Below are positions 33,773 through 42,036 of a DNA stretch of 64,000 bases, piece after piece. Positions within the stretch are counted from its first letter, which is position 1. Every line of letters starts with the position of its first letter. Where the stretch lies: NCBI GenBank assembly GCA_020846005.1, contig JADLEQ010000034.1, positions 21,910 through 85,909 on the forward strand, in the 5' to 3' direction. The stretch is from Polyangiaceae bacterium (GTDB taxonomy: Bacteria; Myxococcota_A; Polyangia; Polyangiales; Polyangiaceae). The position numbers were made by a program, and so were the translations under genes. Under the pieces are notes generated by a model. The model was not told the DNA's origin and made no database searches. It saw only the letters and a program-made list of their open reading frames with translations.

Positions 33773-36679
33773 TCAGCCGCGACGACGGCGCGGCCGGAAC
33801 GCGAGGCCGAAAGCTGCGAGCAGCGCCAGCACGCCGCTCGTCCCGCTCGAGCTCGACGCGCCGGGGACGGCGCAGCCGCACCCGCCGTCGTCGCTGGAGC
33901 CCGAGCCGCCAGAGACCGGGCCGCCGTCGCCACCGCCGTCCACGGCGCCCGTGCCGCTGCCGCCGGTGCCGCTGCCGCCCGTGCCGCTGCCGCCCGTGCC
34001 GCTGCCGGCGCTGCCGGACGCGCCCGCCGTCGCTCCAGCACCCGCGCTGCCGGACGCACCCGCCGTCGCTCCAGCACCCGCGCTGCCGGACGCACCCGCC
34101 GTCGCGCCCGCGCCCGCGCTGCCCGACGCACCCGCCGTCGCGCCCGCGCCCGCGCTACCGGACGCGCCCGCCGTCGCGCCCGCGCCCGCCGCGCCGCCCG
34201 CGCCCGCCGTCGCGCCCGCGCCCGCCGTGCCGCCCGCGCCCGCCGTCGCGCCCGCGCCCGCCGTGCCGCCAGCGCCTGCGGTTGCACCCGCGCCCGCCGT
34301 GCCGCCCGCGCCCGCCGTCGCGCCCGCGCCCGCCGTGCCACCAGCGCCTGCGGTTGCACCCGCGCCCGCCGTGCCACCAGCGCCTGCGGTTGCACCCGCG
34401 CCCGCCGTGCCGCCCGCGCCCGCCGTCGCGCCCGCGCCCGCCGTGCCGCCCGCGCCCGCCGTCGCGCCCGCGCCCGCCGTACCGCCGGCGCCCGAGGTAC
34501 CCCCCGTGCCGGAGGTCCCGCCCGTGCCACCGCAGCCCGGGTCGGCCACGCCGGGCGTGCAAGCGCCCGAGCCGTCGCACGTGTCACCGAGCGTGCAAGG
34601 ATCCGTGTCGTCGCACGGCGTGCCGCCCGCCGAGGGCGCGTACGAGCACGTCCCGCCGCTGCACGAGCCGAGCGCCGCGTAGCACTGGCCGGGCGGCTGG
34701 TCGCAGTTCACGCCGACGCACGGATCGCCGCTGCAAAGGCCGGTGCCCGAATCGCAGCCGAACGCGCACGTCGTGTCGGTGAAGGTGTAGTCGCAGGTCC
34801 CCGACGAGGCGTCGCAGCTGCCGACCGCATCGTAGCTCCGCGAGGTCGTGCCGTTCGCGCAGGCCGCCGGGGGCGGCGTGTTGCACGCGAGCGGCGTCCC
34901 GGTGCACGCGCCGGCGCCGTCGCAGCCGTCCGCGTTCGTGCAGGTGTCACCGTCGTCGCAGGCGGCGCCCGGCGCCTTTGGCGCGTAGGAGCACGTCCCA
35001 CCCGAGCAGGTGCCCACGTCCTCGTAGCAGGCGCCCGGAGGCGTGTCGCACGTGACGCCGCTGCACGGATCCCCGTTGCACAGCCCCGTCGCGCCGTTGC
35101 AGCCGAACGTGCACGGCGTGTCCGTCTGGGTAAAGGAGCAGGCGCCCGTCGTGGCGCTGCACGCGCCGTTCGAGTACTCGCGGGACGCGCCGGCCACGCA
35201 GATCGGATCCGGCGGCGTGCACACGACCGTCGAGCCGACGCAGAGGCCGTTGCCGTTGCAGGCGTCGGGCGTCGTGCAGAGATCGCCGTCGTCACACGAC
35301 GTGGAGCCGGGCAGCGGCTGGTAGCTGCATGCACCCGTCGACGGCGCGCAGGTGCCGAGCGCCTCGTAGCACCCGCCGTTTGGCGGCGTGTTGCAGGTGA
35401 CGGCGGTGCCGGTGACGCAGACACCGCTCTGGCAGGTGTCGAAGCCGTCGCACAGGTTGCCGCTGTCACACGAAGAGCCGTCGATCAGATCCGTGTGCGT
35501 GATCGTCCCGGTGCCGGAGTCGCAGGAGTCCGCGGTGCATGGGTTACCGTCGTCGATCCCCCCCAACGTCGCGCCGCTGCACACTCCTGCGCCGTTGCAG
35601 GTGTCGCCGCTGGTGCAGGCGGAGCCGTCGTCACACCCCGTGCCGGACGGCTGCGCCGGGAACACGCAGGTGCCCGCCACGCAGGCGCCAGGGCCCGTGT
35701 AGCAGTCGTTCGGCGGCGTCGTGCAGCTCACGCCCGTGCACGGGTCGGCGTTGCACGCGAGCGCCGTCGGGTTGCAGCCGAAGGGGCACGTCGTCTGCGT
35801 GGGCGAGTAGTCGCACCCCGAGAGCGCCTGGCAGGTGCCCGGATCGGAGTGCGTGACGAGCGTCGTCGAGTCGAGGCAGTAGTCGACCGGCGGGGTGTCG
35901 CAGGCGAGCGTCCCGCTGCCGACGCACTCCCCCGTGGCGTCGCACACGTCCTGGCCGGAGGTGCAGACGCTCGAGTCGTCGCAGGCGTAGCCCTGCGCGC
36001 GCTGCGGATACACGCACGTCCCGCTCTGGCAGACGCCGTTGCGCTCCCAGCAGTCGGCGTTGGGCGGGCTGTTGCACACCACGCCCTGGCACGGGTTCGA
36101 ACAGACGATGCCCGCGTTGTCGGGGTTCGAGGACGCGGCCTTGAAGAAGAAGTCCGCGGAGTTGTCGTCGGTGTCCGCGTCCGCGGAGCAGCCTCCGGAC
36201 TTGCGCTCGTAGGCCTGGTTCTTGTTGAGGGTCATCGGCGCGAGCGGCGTCCCCTCGAGGTACGCGCTGCCCGTGCTCATGCCGACGGCGTCGATCACGG
36301 CGCCGCCGTTCGTCAGGAGGGCGATGCCGCCGTCGTCGGCGATCGACGTGCTGTTGAAGTAGCCGTCCGGCGCGCGGGTCCCCGAGTAGCCCTGGGGCCC
36401 GTTGTTCGCGAACAGCCGGTGCCCTCCGGCGGGGATGGTCACGGAGATCGTCCGGATGAGCGTCGTGTTCCCCGCGCCGTCGCTGACGCGCAGGCGCGCG
36501 TTCGTGAGCGTCACCGGCGAGTTGGAGACGTTGAAGAGCTCGATGAACTCGTCGTTCGCGCCGTTCGGGCCGCGGGTGCGGAACTCGCTGATGACGATGG
36601 TCGTCGACACGGCGTTCGCCTTGTCCGTCGCCGCGAGCGCGGCCAAGCTGGCGAACAGAACGGGGAATCGAAGCTTCAT
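33773..36679 (-). CDS. MYXO-CTERM surface protein: lamin-tail domain, Cys-rich repeats, GTAGAGA linker
   Basis: 968 residues. The signal peptide ends near NAVS; residues ~25-150 are a lamin-tail-like domain (VISEFRTRGPNGANDEFIELFNV). Then follow about ten Cys-rich repeats of the type CDDGDxCTxxDxCxGxGxC and CxTPPxxxCY. A low-complexity GTAGAGATAGAG linker of about 150 residues leads to the C-terminus: GGSGSSDDGGCGCAVPG, a hydrophobic helix VLALLAAFGLAF and RPRRRRG. That is the MYXO-CTERM pattern, which signals sorting to the myxobacterial surface. ATG with a strong AGAGGTGG ribosome site. Confidence 0.85.
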   Translation of the reverse strand: MKLRFPVLFASLAALAATDKANAVSTTIVISEFRTRGPNGANDEFIELFNVSNSPVTLTNARLRVSDGAGNTTLIRTISVTIPAGGHRLFANNGPQGYSGTRAPDGYFNSTSIADDGGIALLTNGGAVIDAVGMSTGSAYLEGTPLAPMTLNKNQAYERKSGGCSADADTDDNSADFFFKAASSNPDNAGIVCSNPCQGVVCNSPPNADCWERNGVCQSGTCVYPQRAQGYACDDSSVCTSGQDVCDATGECVGSGTLACDTPPVDYCLDSTTLVTHSDPGTCQALSGCDYSPTQTTCPFGCNPTALACNADPCTGVSCTTPPNDCYTGPGACVAGTCVFPAQPSGTGCDDGSACTSGDTCNGAGVCSGATLGGIDDGNPCTADSCDSGTGTITHTDLIDGSSCDSGNLCDGFDTCQSGVCVTGTAVTCNTPPNGGCYEALGTCAPSTGACSYQPLPGSTSCDDGDLCTTPDACNGNGLCVGSTVVCTPPDPICVAGASREYSNGACSATTGACSFTQTDTPCTFGCNGATGLCNGDPCSGVTCDTPPGACYEDVGTCSGGTCSYAPKAPGAACDDGDTCTNADGCDGAGACTGTPLACNTPPPAACANGTTSRSYDAVGSCDASSGTCDYTFTDTTCAFGCDSGTGLCSGDPCVGVNCDQPPGQCYAALGSCSGGTCSYAPSAGGTPCDDTDPCTLGDTCDGSGACTPGVADPGCGGTGGTSGTGGTSGAGGTAGAGATAGAGGTAGAGATAGAGGTAGAGATAGAGGTAGAGATAGAGGTAGAGATAGAGGTAGAGATAGAGGTAGAGATAGAGGTAGAGATAGAGGAAGAGATAGASGSAGAGATAGASGSAGAGATAGASGSAGAGATAGASGSAGAGATAGASGSAGSGTGGSGTGGSGTGGSGTGAVDGGGDGGPVSGGSGSSDDGGCGCAVPGASSSSGTSGVLALLAAFGLAFRPRRRRG
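34011..34490. repeat. 36-bp tandem repeat array coding the GTAGAGATAGAG linker
   Basis: About thirteen units with a 36-base period (plus strand, GCC/CGC-rich). At the distal end the units differ in a few bases, e.g. GCTCCAGCACC against GCGCCCGCGCC, and one sub-block alternates a variant with GCCAGCGCCTGCGGTTGCA at about 34265, 34350 and 34380. Each unit codes 12 residues, so copy-number change keeps frame. The nested pattern of variants indicates duplication of higher-order blocks. Confidence 0.85.
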
Positions 36680-36798
36680 GGGTCCACCTCTCCGGGGAGA
36701 ATGGCCAAGCGTCGCACAGGGACGGCGCATGCACAAGAACATTCCACCCAGGAAAGAACAGCCGCGCCGCGCGGGCTCGCGGCGGCCGCCGGGAACGC

Positions 36799-38412
36799 TC
36801 AGCCGCGGCCCGGCTGGCGGCGGAGCTGGCCGAGCGCCTCACTCGCCGCGCGCAGCCCGTGGTCGAACGCCTCCTCGAACAGCGCGACGCCCGATAGATC
36901 GGTGCTGGCGAAGCTCACGCGCGGCAGCGGCTCGGCCGCCTTCCGGCGCGCCGCGCCCCACACGAAGCCCGGGATCGGCGACACCATCGCGTGCCCCCAC
37001 CGCCAGAGGTCGACGCGCTCGATCGCGCGCTCGAGCCCGAGGTGCGCCGGCGCGAGTTCGGCCACGATCGCGGCGACCGCCTCCCCGTGCTCGAGCGCGA
37101 GCAGCCGGCGCCGCGCGGCGTCCGCGTCGGCGTCGACCACGGGCAGGTAGTACGTCCAGAGCGTCGGGCCGCGGTCCGCCAGCCGCTGGTGCGTCGCGAC
37201 GACGTAGCCGAGCGAGGGCGTGTCGTAGAGCACGTTGTCCCACGCGAACGGGAACCCCCGGCTCGCCGGGCGCTCGCGGAGGTGCAGGTTCGCGACCAGC
37301 CAGGAGCCGTAGCGGAACGCGGCGAGGTGCGCGGGCGGCGAGTCTCGCCATGGCCGCAGGATGCGCGGCACGACGTACTTCGGCGTGGCCAGGATGACGT
37401 ACTCCGCCCGCCAGCGCTCCGCCGTGCCGGCCGCCACGTCGGCCACGGCGAGGGATACGGAGTCCGCCTCGGGTGCGACCTCCGTGACGAGCGCACCGAG
37501 CCGCAGCCGGTCGCCCGCGACGCGCGCGAGGTGCGCCGAGAGCCGCCCGTTCCCCTCCGGCCACGTCAAGAACGGCGCGGAGTGCTCTCCCGGCGTGTCC
37601 CGCCTCGACGCGAAATAGAAGAGCATCGCCCACGCGCTCGTCGCCCCGAGATCGAGCCCGTAGTCGTCGAGGCACGCGTACTCGATCCACCAGCGGAGCG
37701 CCGCGGAGCGTAGCCCCCGCTCGTCCAGCCACTGCGCCGCGCTCTGCCGATCGAGCGCCGTCACCTCGGCGGCGTCCGAACAGGCGCGGACCGGGAGCGT
37801 GAACGCGCGCCTCCCCCGCGCGTCGCGGTAGCGCACCCACGTCGCGACCTCGGCCTCGAACCGCGCGAGCTCTGCGAGATCGGCCGGGCTGGCGATCGCC
37901 GACGGGAAGAGCCCCTCGTGCCACTCGCCGTCGACGAACACTCGCTCCTCGGGCTCGCGGACGAGCGCGCCCTCCCGCCCGCGCGGAGCGTCGTCCGCGC
38001 CCGCGCGCGGGACGAGCGCGCCGAGCTCGTCGAGCAGCGCGACCAGCTCGCGCTGCTCGGCGCGCGGCAGGGGGAGGTAGTGGGCGCCCCACGGGTGCGG
38101 CACCACTCCGTCCGTCCCGAACGCGCTCGTACCCCCGGCCTGCGGCTCGAGCTCGAACACGCGAAAGTCTCGCTCCCCTGCCCGCTCGAGCGCCCACGCC
38201 GCTGAGAGGCCGCTGGCGCCGCCGCCGACGATGGCGACCCGGACGCGCCGCTCCGGCCCGGCCGCGCGCTCCGGCGTCGCGCCTCGCAGCCGGTGCCCGA
38301 TCTCGTGGGACGCACCACGGAAGCTCCCCGGGTACGAGCGCCGCGCGCACCCCGCTACGGCCGCCCCGGCCGCGCCGAACACGCTCATCAGCAGCTCGCG
38401 GCGCGTGAACAT
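36799..38412 (-). CDS. FAD-dependent amine-oxidase-like protein, exported
   Basis: A 537-residue flavoprotein. The N-terminus TRRELLMSVFGAAGAAVAGC has both a twin-Arg motif and a lipobox, so folded, cofactor-loaded export with lipid anchoring is likely. The FAD site is VAIVGGGASGLSAAWALERAG, followed by FELEPQAGGTS; the late GRISF-like position reads RVSFASTDLSGVALFEEAF, matching the FAD-binding end of flavin amine oxidases. No Cys or covalent FAD signature seen. Substrate unknown. Confidence 0.83.
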   Translation of the reverse strand: MFTRRELLMSVFGAAGAAVAGCARRSYPGSFRGASHEIGHRLRGATPERAAGPERRVRVAIVGGGASGLSAAWALERAGERDFRVFELEPQAGGTSAFGTDGVVPHPWGAHYLPLPRAEQRELVALLDELGALVPRAGADDAPRGREGALVREPEERVFVDGEWHEGLFPSAIASPADLAELARFEAEVATWVRYRDARGRRAFTLPVRACSDAAEVTALDRQSAAQWLDERGLRSAALRWWIEYACLDDYGLDLGATSAWAMLFYFASRRDTPGEHSAPFLTWPEGNGRLSAHLARVAGDRLRLGALVTEVAPEADSVSLAVADVAAGTAERWRAEYVILATPKYVVPRILRPWRDSPPAHLAAFRYGSWLVANLHLRERPASRGFPFAWDNVLYDTPSLGYVVATHQRLADRGPTLWTYYLPVVDADADAARRRLLALEHGEAVAAIVAELAPAHLGLERAIERVDLWRWGHAMVSPIPGFVWGAARRKAAEPLPRVSFASTDLSGVALFEEAFDHGLRAASEALGQLRRQPGRG

Positions 38413-38465
38413 CAGGCGAGCCTAGCGCCGGCGCGCCCGCGCGCGCCACGCGCGCCCGCACCCGC

Positions 38466-39503
38466 TCACAGGCAGCAGAGGGTCGTGGGGCCCGTCCCCG
38501 TCGCGGCGCCCGTCAGCTCGCCGCCGGAGGGCGCGCAGGTTGCTCCCGCGGTGTAACGGATGGACTTCTGCGTCGAGTGGGCAACGTTGGTGCAGGTGCC
38601 GGCCCCGAACGCCGACACCGTTCCCTCGGCGTTGCCAAGGCACCCGGCGTTCGACCAAACGCCCAACGAGCCACCGCACGTTCCCGCGCAGCTGCATTGG
38701 GCGCAGGCCCGCTGGTCGTCGAAGCCCCCGTACACCACGTGGCGGTCGACGAACGTGGACCCCGCGCAGGGCACGTCGCCGGCCTGGAGGACGCAGAGGT
38801 TCGTGAAGCCCGCGGGCAGCGCCGGCACGCACACGTCGCTGCCGCACCCCGCGCTGGACGGGCTCCCGGGCAGCGCGCAGGCGCGCGCGCGCGTCGCGAA
38901 GGAGGGCGTCGCCTTGGTGATCTCGCCACTCCCCGCAGCAACAGGACAGTCCGCCGTCCCGCCAGGCAGTGCAGCCGAGACGCCAGCCACCGTGAACCCC
39001 GGTTGGCTGGCTAGGTCGACGAAGAGGCACGCGCCCGGACCGGCCGAGCCCGGCGGAGTCAGCTGGAGGGAATCGCCAGACCCGCACCCCACCTCCTTCC
39101 AGAGGTTCACGACAGGATACACACACGACGACGACGCCGCCGGACCGCACGAGCACGGGCTGCACGACGCGGCGCCAGGATCCAGATCCGTCGAGCCGTT
39201 CAGCCGGTTCGTGGCGTAGTCGCCGCCGCAGTCGGGCGCGGTGCCGGCCGCGGCGCCGAGGAACACCGCCACGGGGCCCTCCCAGCCCCCGGGGACCGGC
39301 GCGCACTGGCCGGCGCAGGAGCCGCCGCCGCCGCCCGTACCGGAGGTGCCGCCGCCCGTACCGGAGGTGCCGCCGCCACCATCCTGAGCGCCGGTGCCGT
39401 AGAAGCGGTCGTCGTCGAACGTGTGCTCGGGGAACGTGCAGGACGCCGCAACCGCCGCGAGCGCGGCGAGCGTGACACGCCGGACGCACGCCTCAGAACG
39501 CAC
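38466..39503 (-). CDS. Cys-rich lipoprotein with GTSGTGG linker
   Basis: A 345-residue lipoprotein with signal peptide and lipobox LAAVAASC, a Gly/Thr/Ser linker, then about 270 residues holding more than 20 Cys spread over three similar blocks (CSPCSCGP, CAQCSCAGTCGGSLGVW). Both are rich in disulfide-type pairs and end with CCL. The GTG start lies inside the upstream gene, whose stop it overlaps by 11 bases. It parallels the 6505-9105 gene, which also follows a TPR-type protein, but the Cys modules are not the same. Confidence 0.75.
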   Translation of the reverse strand: MRSEACVRRVTLAALAAVAASCTFPEHTFDDDRFYGTGAQDGGGGTSGTGGGTSGTGGGGGSCAGQCAPVPGGWEGPVAVFLGAAAGTAPDCGGDYATNRLNGSTDLDPGAASCSPCSCGPAASSSCVYPVVNLWKEVGCGSGDSLQLTPPGSAGPGACLFVDLASQPGFTVAGVSAALPGGTADCPVAAGSGEITKATPSFATRARACALPGSPSSAGCGSDVCVPALPAGFTNLCVLQAGDVPCAGSTFVDRHVVYGGFDDQRACAQCSCAGTCGGSLGVWSNAGCLGNAEGTVSAFGAGTCTNVAHSTQKSIRYTAGATCAPSGGELTGAATGTGPTTLCCL

Positions 39504-40518
39504 CGCGTACTCCGATCCGGCCGGGCTCGACCGAGACACGGACACCCCGACGCGCGGCGGCCGGGGGCTTCTCCTCGGGGCCGGAGCCGGCGATCAGCAG
39601 GACCACGGCGGTCACCGCGCCGGCGACGCCGACACCCGCTGCGATGTTCGTGTAGAGGGCGTAGCGCTCTCCGTCCTGCTGGATCGGCTCGAGGCGCTCG
39701 GGGCAGAGCTCGGCTCGGCAGGTCGCGCCGAGCTTCGCGTCGGCGTCGTTGCGCTGCGACCAGAACCACCCCGCCGCCGCGAACCCGCCGACCCCGACCC
39801 CCAGCGCCAGCCAGGGGAGCACGGCCATCGTCGAGTCGTCGGCCGGCGGCGGCTGGACGGGGCCGGGGGCGCGCTCCGCGTCGTCGCCCTCGGCGGGCTC
39901 GTCCTCCGGAGGCTCGTCGTCGTCGTCCGCCAGCTTCGGCGGGGCGACGATCTCGACCTCCTTCTTCTCCCCCTCGGCGATCTCGATCGACTGCTCGACC
40001 TTGCGCCCGTCACGGAGCCTCGCCACGACGGCGTGCGTGCCCGGATCCACCGGGATCTCGCGGCCGAGCTTCGCCGCGCCGACGTCGACGCCGTCGAGCT
40101 GGACGCGCGCGCGCGCCGCCCGCGCGCCGAGCCGGATCACGAGCTTGGGCAGCTTCTGCTCGAGCGCCTCGCGCGCGCGGGTCATCTGCTCGGCGTCCTT
40201 GCTCCCCTGCTCCGTCGCCTCGTGCTCGGCGATGCGGTAGTCGCCGAGCGCCTCCGTGAAGCGCCCGAGGTTCTCCTTGCAGACGCCGATGTGGAAGCGC
40301 ACCTGCGGGGTGAGCTTCACCTTGGCGACCTGCTCGAACTTGGCGAGCGCGGCCGCCCAGTCCCCGGCGGCCTCCAGGCTGAGCGCCTGCGAGAACAAGG
40401 TGCGCGCGCGTGCCAGGTCCTCTGGCGTCTGCGCGTGAACGGCGAGCGGCGCGCCCGCCATCGCGCAGGCGAGCGCGGCGAGCAGCACGAAGCGGGAGGG
40501 GCGTCGGAGCGCGGCCAT
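39493..40518 (-). CDS. TPR-type envelope protein, paralogue of the 9.1-10.2 kb gene
   Basis: A 341-residue protein with signal peptide, TPR-like helices (ALSLEAAGDWAAALAKFEQV), a PEGA-like beta segment (GVDVGAAKLGREIPVDPGTH), an acidic Pro-rich linker, two hydrophobic spans (VLPWLALGVGVGGFAAAGWF and IAAGVGVAGAVTAVVLLI) around a loop with a Cys pair, and an RIGVRGAF end with a terminal Phe. The domain order is the same as the gene at 9105-10172. It is followed by a Cys-rich lipoprotein in the same way. Confidence 0.8.
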   Translation of the reverse strand: MAALRRPSRFVLLAALACAMAGAPLAVHAQTPEDLARARTLFSQALSLEAAGDWAAALAKFEQVAKVKLTPQVRFHIGVCKENLGRFTEALGDYRIAEHEATEQGSKDAEQMTRAREALEQKLPKLVIRLGARAARARVQLDGVDVGAAKLGREIPVDPGTHAVVARLRDGRKVEQSIEIAEGEKKEVEIVAPPKLADDDDEPPEDEPAEGDDAERAPGPVQPPPADDSTMAVLPWLALGVGVGGFAAAGWFWSQRNDADAKLGATCRAELCPERLEPIQQDGERYALYTNIAAGVGVAGAVTAVVLLIAGSGPEEKPPAAARRGVRVSVEPGRIGVRGAF

Positions 40519-40581
40519 CGATCGAGCCCACCTATAGCACGCGGCCTCGCCTCGCTGGCACCGGGGCGCGGCGGCCAGGCG

Positions 40582-41403
40582 TCAGCGGCGGGTCAGGCGC
40601 TCCGCCTCCGCCACCATCCGCGAGTAGGCGTCGAACCGCTCGCTCAGCGAGGAAGGCCCGGGGGGCCGCATGGAGGACGGCGTGGCGCCGGGGGCCGGGG
40701 TGTGCGACCGCGGGGCGTTGGCGCGGGCCGTGAACGCCAGCACGCTCGAGGTGCGGCCGCCGCGATCCACGCGGGCGCCCGTCGCGCCAGCGAGGAGCTC
40801 GGCCAGCTCGTCGAGCTGCGCGGCCGGCGTCGCCGCGAGGATGCCGAGCGGCGCGAAGTCGAACGTGCGCGCGTCGATGCGCCCGACCCAACCCACGGTC
40901 GCGAAGTGGAGGTCCAGCGCCGCGTAGGCGTCGAGCCCCCCCGCCTGCTGCTCGCGGAAGACGCTGAGATCCGCCGCGCTCGGCACGATGGCGCGGAAGG
41001 TCGAGCTCCCCGTGCTGGGCGACCGGAGGCTCTGCGGCATCACGCCGAGCTGCACCTCGCCCCGGACGAGCACGAGCACCGACCGCCACGAGACGGACAT
41101 CTCCCGCCCGCGGAGCACGAGCACGAGCGCGTCCTCTCGCAGCTCGAGCGCGACCAGCGGGACGATCTTTCGCTCCGGATCGTGGCCGACCGCCGGATCC
41201 AGCGCGACGGCGCGGAAGCCGGCGTCGCGGAGCCGCGCGGCGAGCAACTCCGCCTGTCCGGCGTCGCCGACGGCCCGCACGACCCCCCAGGTGTCCGGCT
41301 TGAGCTTGGTCCTGAGGTCGTACGCCACCATGCCGGTGATGCCCGCGAGCCGGGCGTAGTCAGAGTCCGCTCCCTCGAACGGCGGGCCGAGCAGGACGAG
41401 CAT
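40582..41403 (-). CDS. Conserved-looking protein of unknown function
   Basis: A 273-residue cytosolic protein from ATG MLVLLGPP. The N-terminal ~60 residues may be a small alpha/beta domain, then a ~120-residue region with RGEVQLGVMPQSLRSPST and a C-terminal Ala/Pro-rich tail. No family recognised. A longer frame reaching 41718 would add a low-complexity Ala/Pro stretch that includes the 21-bp repeat block; I prefer the shorter start. Confidence 0.6.
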   Translation of the reverse strand: MLVLLGPPFEGADSDYARLAGITGMVAYDLRTKLKPDTWGVVRAVGDAGQAELLAARLRDAGFRAVALDPAVGHDPERKIVPLVALELREDALVLVLRGREMSVSWRSVLVLVRGEVQLGVMPQSLRSPSTGSSTFRAIVPSAADLSVFREQQAGGLDAYAALDLHFATVGWVGRIDARTFDFAPLGILAATPAAQLDELAELLAGATGARVDRGGRTSSVLAFTARANAPRSHTPAPGATPSSMRPPGPSSLSERFDAYSRMVAEAERLTRR

Positions 41404-41563
41404 GGGCTCCGGAGACCTCCGCGCGGGAGCGTACCGCCGAGCGCCGCGGCGAGACGAATTCCCGGCGCCGGAGCTCGCGCCCCGCTCGCGCTCCCGGCGC
41501 CGACCAACGCGAGATCGCAGGAAAATCCGCGCGCCGGAGGTGCCCCGCAGAGCGCCGGGCGCC

Positions 41564-41647
41564 GCCGCCACCGCGCCGGGCTCGGCCACCACCGCGCCGG
41601 GCTCGGCCACCACCGCGGCGGGCGCCGCCGCCACCGCGGCGGGCGCC
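41564..41647. repeat. 21-bp tandem repeat, four copies, in the DUF350 upstream region
   Basis: The 332 bases between 41404 and 41735 hold no supported gene apart from a 5' extension possibility. Four head-to-tail units of 21 bases (GCCACCACCGCGCCGGGCTCG and variants) fill 41564-41647. On the minus strand they read as Ala/Pro/Val/Gly, and they would lie within a 5' extension of the 40582-41403 gene, so they may be either coding or spacer. No promoter motif clear to me here. Confidence 0.85.
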
Positions 41648-41735
41648 GCTCGGGCCGGTACGTCCAGAAAACGGGCTCGCGCCGGGCGGTGAGATCGTGG
41701 TAGCGTGGGCGCCACCACCCCTTCGAGGCGGCGAG

Positions 41736-41963
41736 ATGGACAGCATCAACTGGGCTCCGTTCGTAAAGGCGCTGATCGCGACGATCGTCTACTCCGTCAT
41801 GGGGATCGTGATGTTCGCGGCGAGCTTCCTGGTGATCCGCCTGGTCACCCCGTTCTCGCTGCGGAAGGAGATCGAGGAGGACCAGAACAGCGCCCTGGCC
41901 ATCCTCATCGGCTCCGTCATCTTGGGGCTGAGCATCATCATCGCCGCGGCGGTCGGCGGCTGA
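41736..41963 (+). CDS. DUF350 family membrane protein
   Basis: A 75-residue protein with two transmembrane helices (FVKALIATIVYSVMGIVMFAASF and LAILIGSVILGLSIIIAAA) and the short charged loop KEIEEDQNSA typical of DUF350. Function unknown. In several proteobacteria DUF350 genes neighbour spermidine-synthase-like genes, as here (74 bases upstream of one). The ATG at 41736 is preceded by GAGGCGGCGAG. Confidence 0.82.
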   Translation: MDSINWAPFVKALIATIVYSVMGIVMFAASFLVIRLVTPFSLRKEIEEDQNSALAILIGSVILGLSIIIAAAVGG

Positions 41964-42036
41964 CGCTCGAGCGATCGGGCCGCTCCGTGCTGGAGCGGCG
42001 CTGGTCCACCGCCTCCGAGCCCGCCCCGGCGACGGC

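Noticed and set aside
36080..36110. tRNA-like GGGTTCGAACAG
   Set aside because: Lies inside the Cys-rich protein gene; no cloverleaf around it.
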